DNA of 64,000 nucleotides. Source: Terriglobia bacterium. GTDB lineage: Bacteria; Acidobacteriota; Terriglobia; JAIQFV01. The position numbers and the translations under genes were made by a program. The stretch covers positions 1 through 64,000 of the forward strand of contig JAIQFY010000024.1 in the NCBI GenBank assembly GCA_020072965.1, in the 5' to 3' direction. Under the pieces are notes generated by a model, which worked only from the letters and a program-made list of their open reading frames with translations, made no database searches and was not told the DNA's origin. This document shows positions 63,708 to 64,000 of this stretch, piece after piece (position 1 is the first letter of the stretch; every line of letters starts with the position of its first letter).

Positions 63708-63782
63708 GCCTAACCCGCGCGTGCACCCGGCCGGCGCAAAGAGCCAGAGCGCGCCGGGCGGGTGACGCGCCAGCCGTTAGGC
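63708..63782 (+). other. attC2 recombination site
   Basis: 75 bases from GCCTAAC to GTTAGGC. The arms are nearly identical to attC1 (GCGCGTGCACCCG and GGGTGACGCGCC), with a longer GCGC-rich tip. The close match between attC1 and attC2 suggests one lineage of cassettes. Confidence 0.92.
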
Positions 63783-63796
63783 GGACAAGGATTTGT

Positions 63797-64000
63797 ATGC
63801 GCGAGAAACATCCGGCGATAGACGCAGAGGTAGATCCTGCAACTCCGATCTGGCGATACTTCGACTTGCCGAAATTTGTCTCATTTCTTGGAAATGGCGC
63901 GCTGTGGTTTTCCCGAGCAGATCTGCTGGGCGACCCACTGGAGGGTTCGGTCACGCGCGCGCGTGAGGCTGAACGTCAGAGATTTCTTGCTAATCCACCT
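63797..64000 (+). CDS. Unknown protein start, cassette 3 (runs off window)
   Basis: 68 codons are visible, starting MREKHPAIDAEVDPATPIWR with YFDLPKFVSFLGNGALWFSRADLLGDPLEG further on. The pattern of a short N-terminus, then a WxYFDLxKFxxxL and FSRADxxxDPxEG motif, resembles the DUF2971-like family common in cassettes and defence-adjacent genes. The frame is open at the window end. It starts 15 bp after the attC2 core. Confidence 0.7.
   Translation, partial: MREKHPAIDAEVDPATPIWRYFDLPKFVSFLGNGALWFSRADLLGDPLEGSVTRAREAERQRFLANPP

Larger units (their letters stand above)
61166..64000 (+). mobile_element. Chromosomal integron: integrase plus cassette array (continues past window)
   Basis: It contains intI (61166-62215), a candidate attI (62216-62421), cassette 1 (62416-63049), cassette 2 (63050-63776) and the start of cassette 3. 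Cassettes are bounded by GTTRRRY junctions and end in folded attC sites. The integrase reads in the same direction as the cassettes, the less common arrangement. The cassettes look AT-richer than the flanking chromosome. Confidence 0.88.

Overview
This is a bacterial chromosome segment with dense coding on both strands and a moderately high G+C content. The gene content points to a Gram-negative-type, deep-branching heterotroph, most likely Acidobacteriota or a relative. Supporting features are outer-membrane-type secreted families, an ECF sigma/zf-HC2 pair with a TonB-like tail, many large secreted peptidases (M1, M14, M16, M48, M49-like) and a tandem ThyX. The phylum is an inference; there is no rRNA in the window to settle it.

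Layout. 1-3.0 kb: purL (partial), purQ and purS on the minus strand, preceded by an ABC ATPase and a separate gene for its C-terminal accessory domain. 3.5-6.3 kb: signal peptidase I, then purC-cvpA-Fis-type HTH on the minus strand. 6.5-10.2 kb: smc. 10.6-17.3 kb: S1/P1-like nuclease, ADP-ribosylglycohydrolase homologue, pgeF, acpS, mtaB, a rhodanese and rlmN. 17.4-22.8 kb: M16 peptidase, WalJ-type MBL protein, purB and a two-domain ABC permease that probably belongs with the distant ATPase. 22.9-25.3 kb: STAS antagonist, RsbW-like kinase, anti-sigma factor and ECF sigma. 25.7-31.1 kb: tRNA-Phe, divergent VIT1/FTR1 iron transporters around a Fur-like palindrome, HAD phosphatase, agmatinase-like enzyme, tRNA-Ser and a Crp/Fnr regulator. 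31.3-47.8 kb: secreted M48 protein, GH20 hexosaminidase, LolA-like protein, larE, purD, tandem ThyX, a membrane protein, M1 and M14 peptidases. 48.0-60.6 kb: a Rossmann-PilZ fusion, a MoxR-like AAA/VWA pair, MutT, M49-like peptidase, a small zinc-ribbon protein, an envelope/SH3/FHA gene trio, a sigma-70 factor and a B12-binding radical SAM protein.

The right end (61.2-64.0 kb) is a chromosomal integron. It has a full-length IntI integrase on the same strand as its cassettes, a candidate attI junction, a YefM/YoeB-type toxin-antitoxin cassette with its own promoter and operator, attC1, a cassette of unknown function, attC2, and the start of a third cassette that runs off the window.

Threads across the window. 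Six purine genes (purL, Q, S, C, B, D) are scattered in four places, and both halves of a NitT/TauT-type transporter sit beside purine genes. Three intergenic long inverted repeats have arms built of seven-base units; two lie between convergent genes. Other notable proteins are the SirC-like/PilZ fusion, a tandem ThyX whose signature is split between its halves, and an ADP-ribosylglycohydrolase missing a metal ligand.
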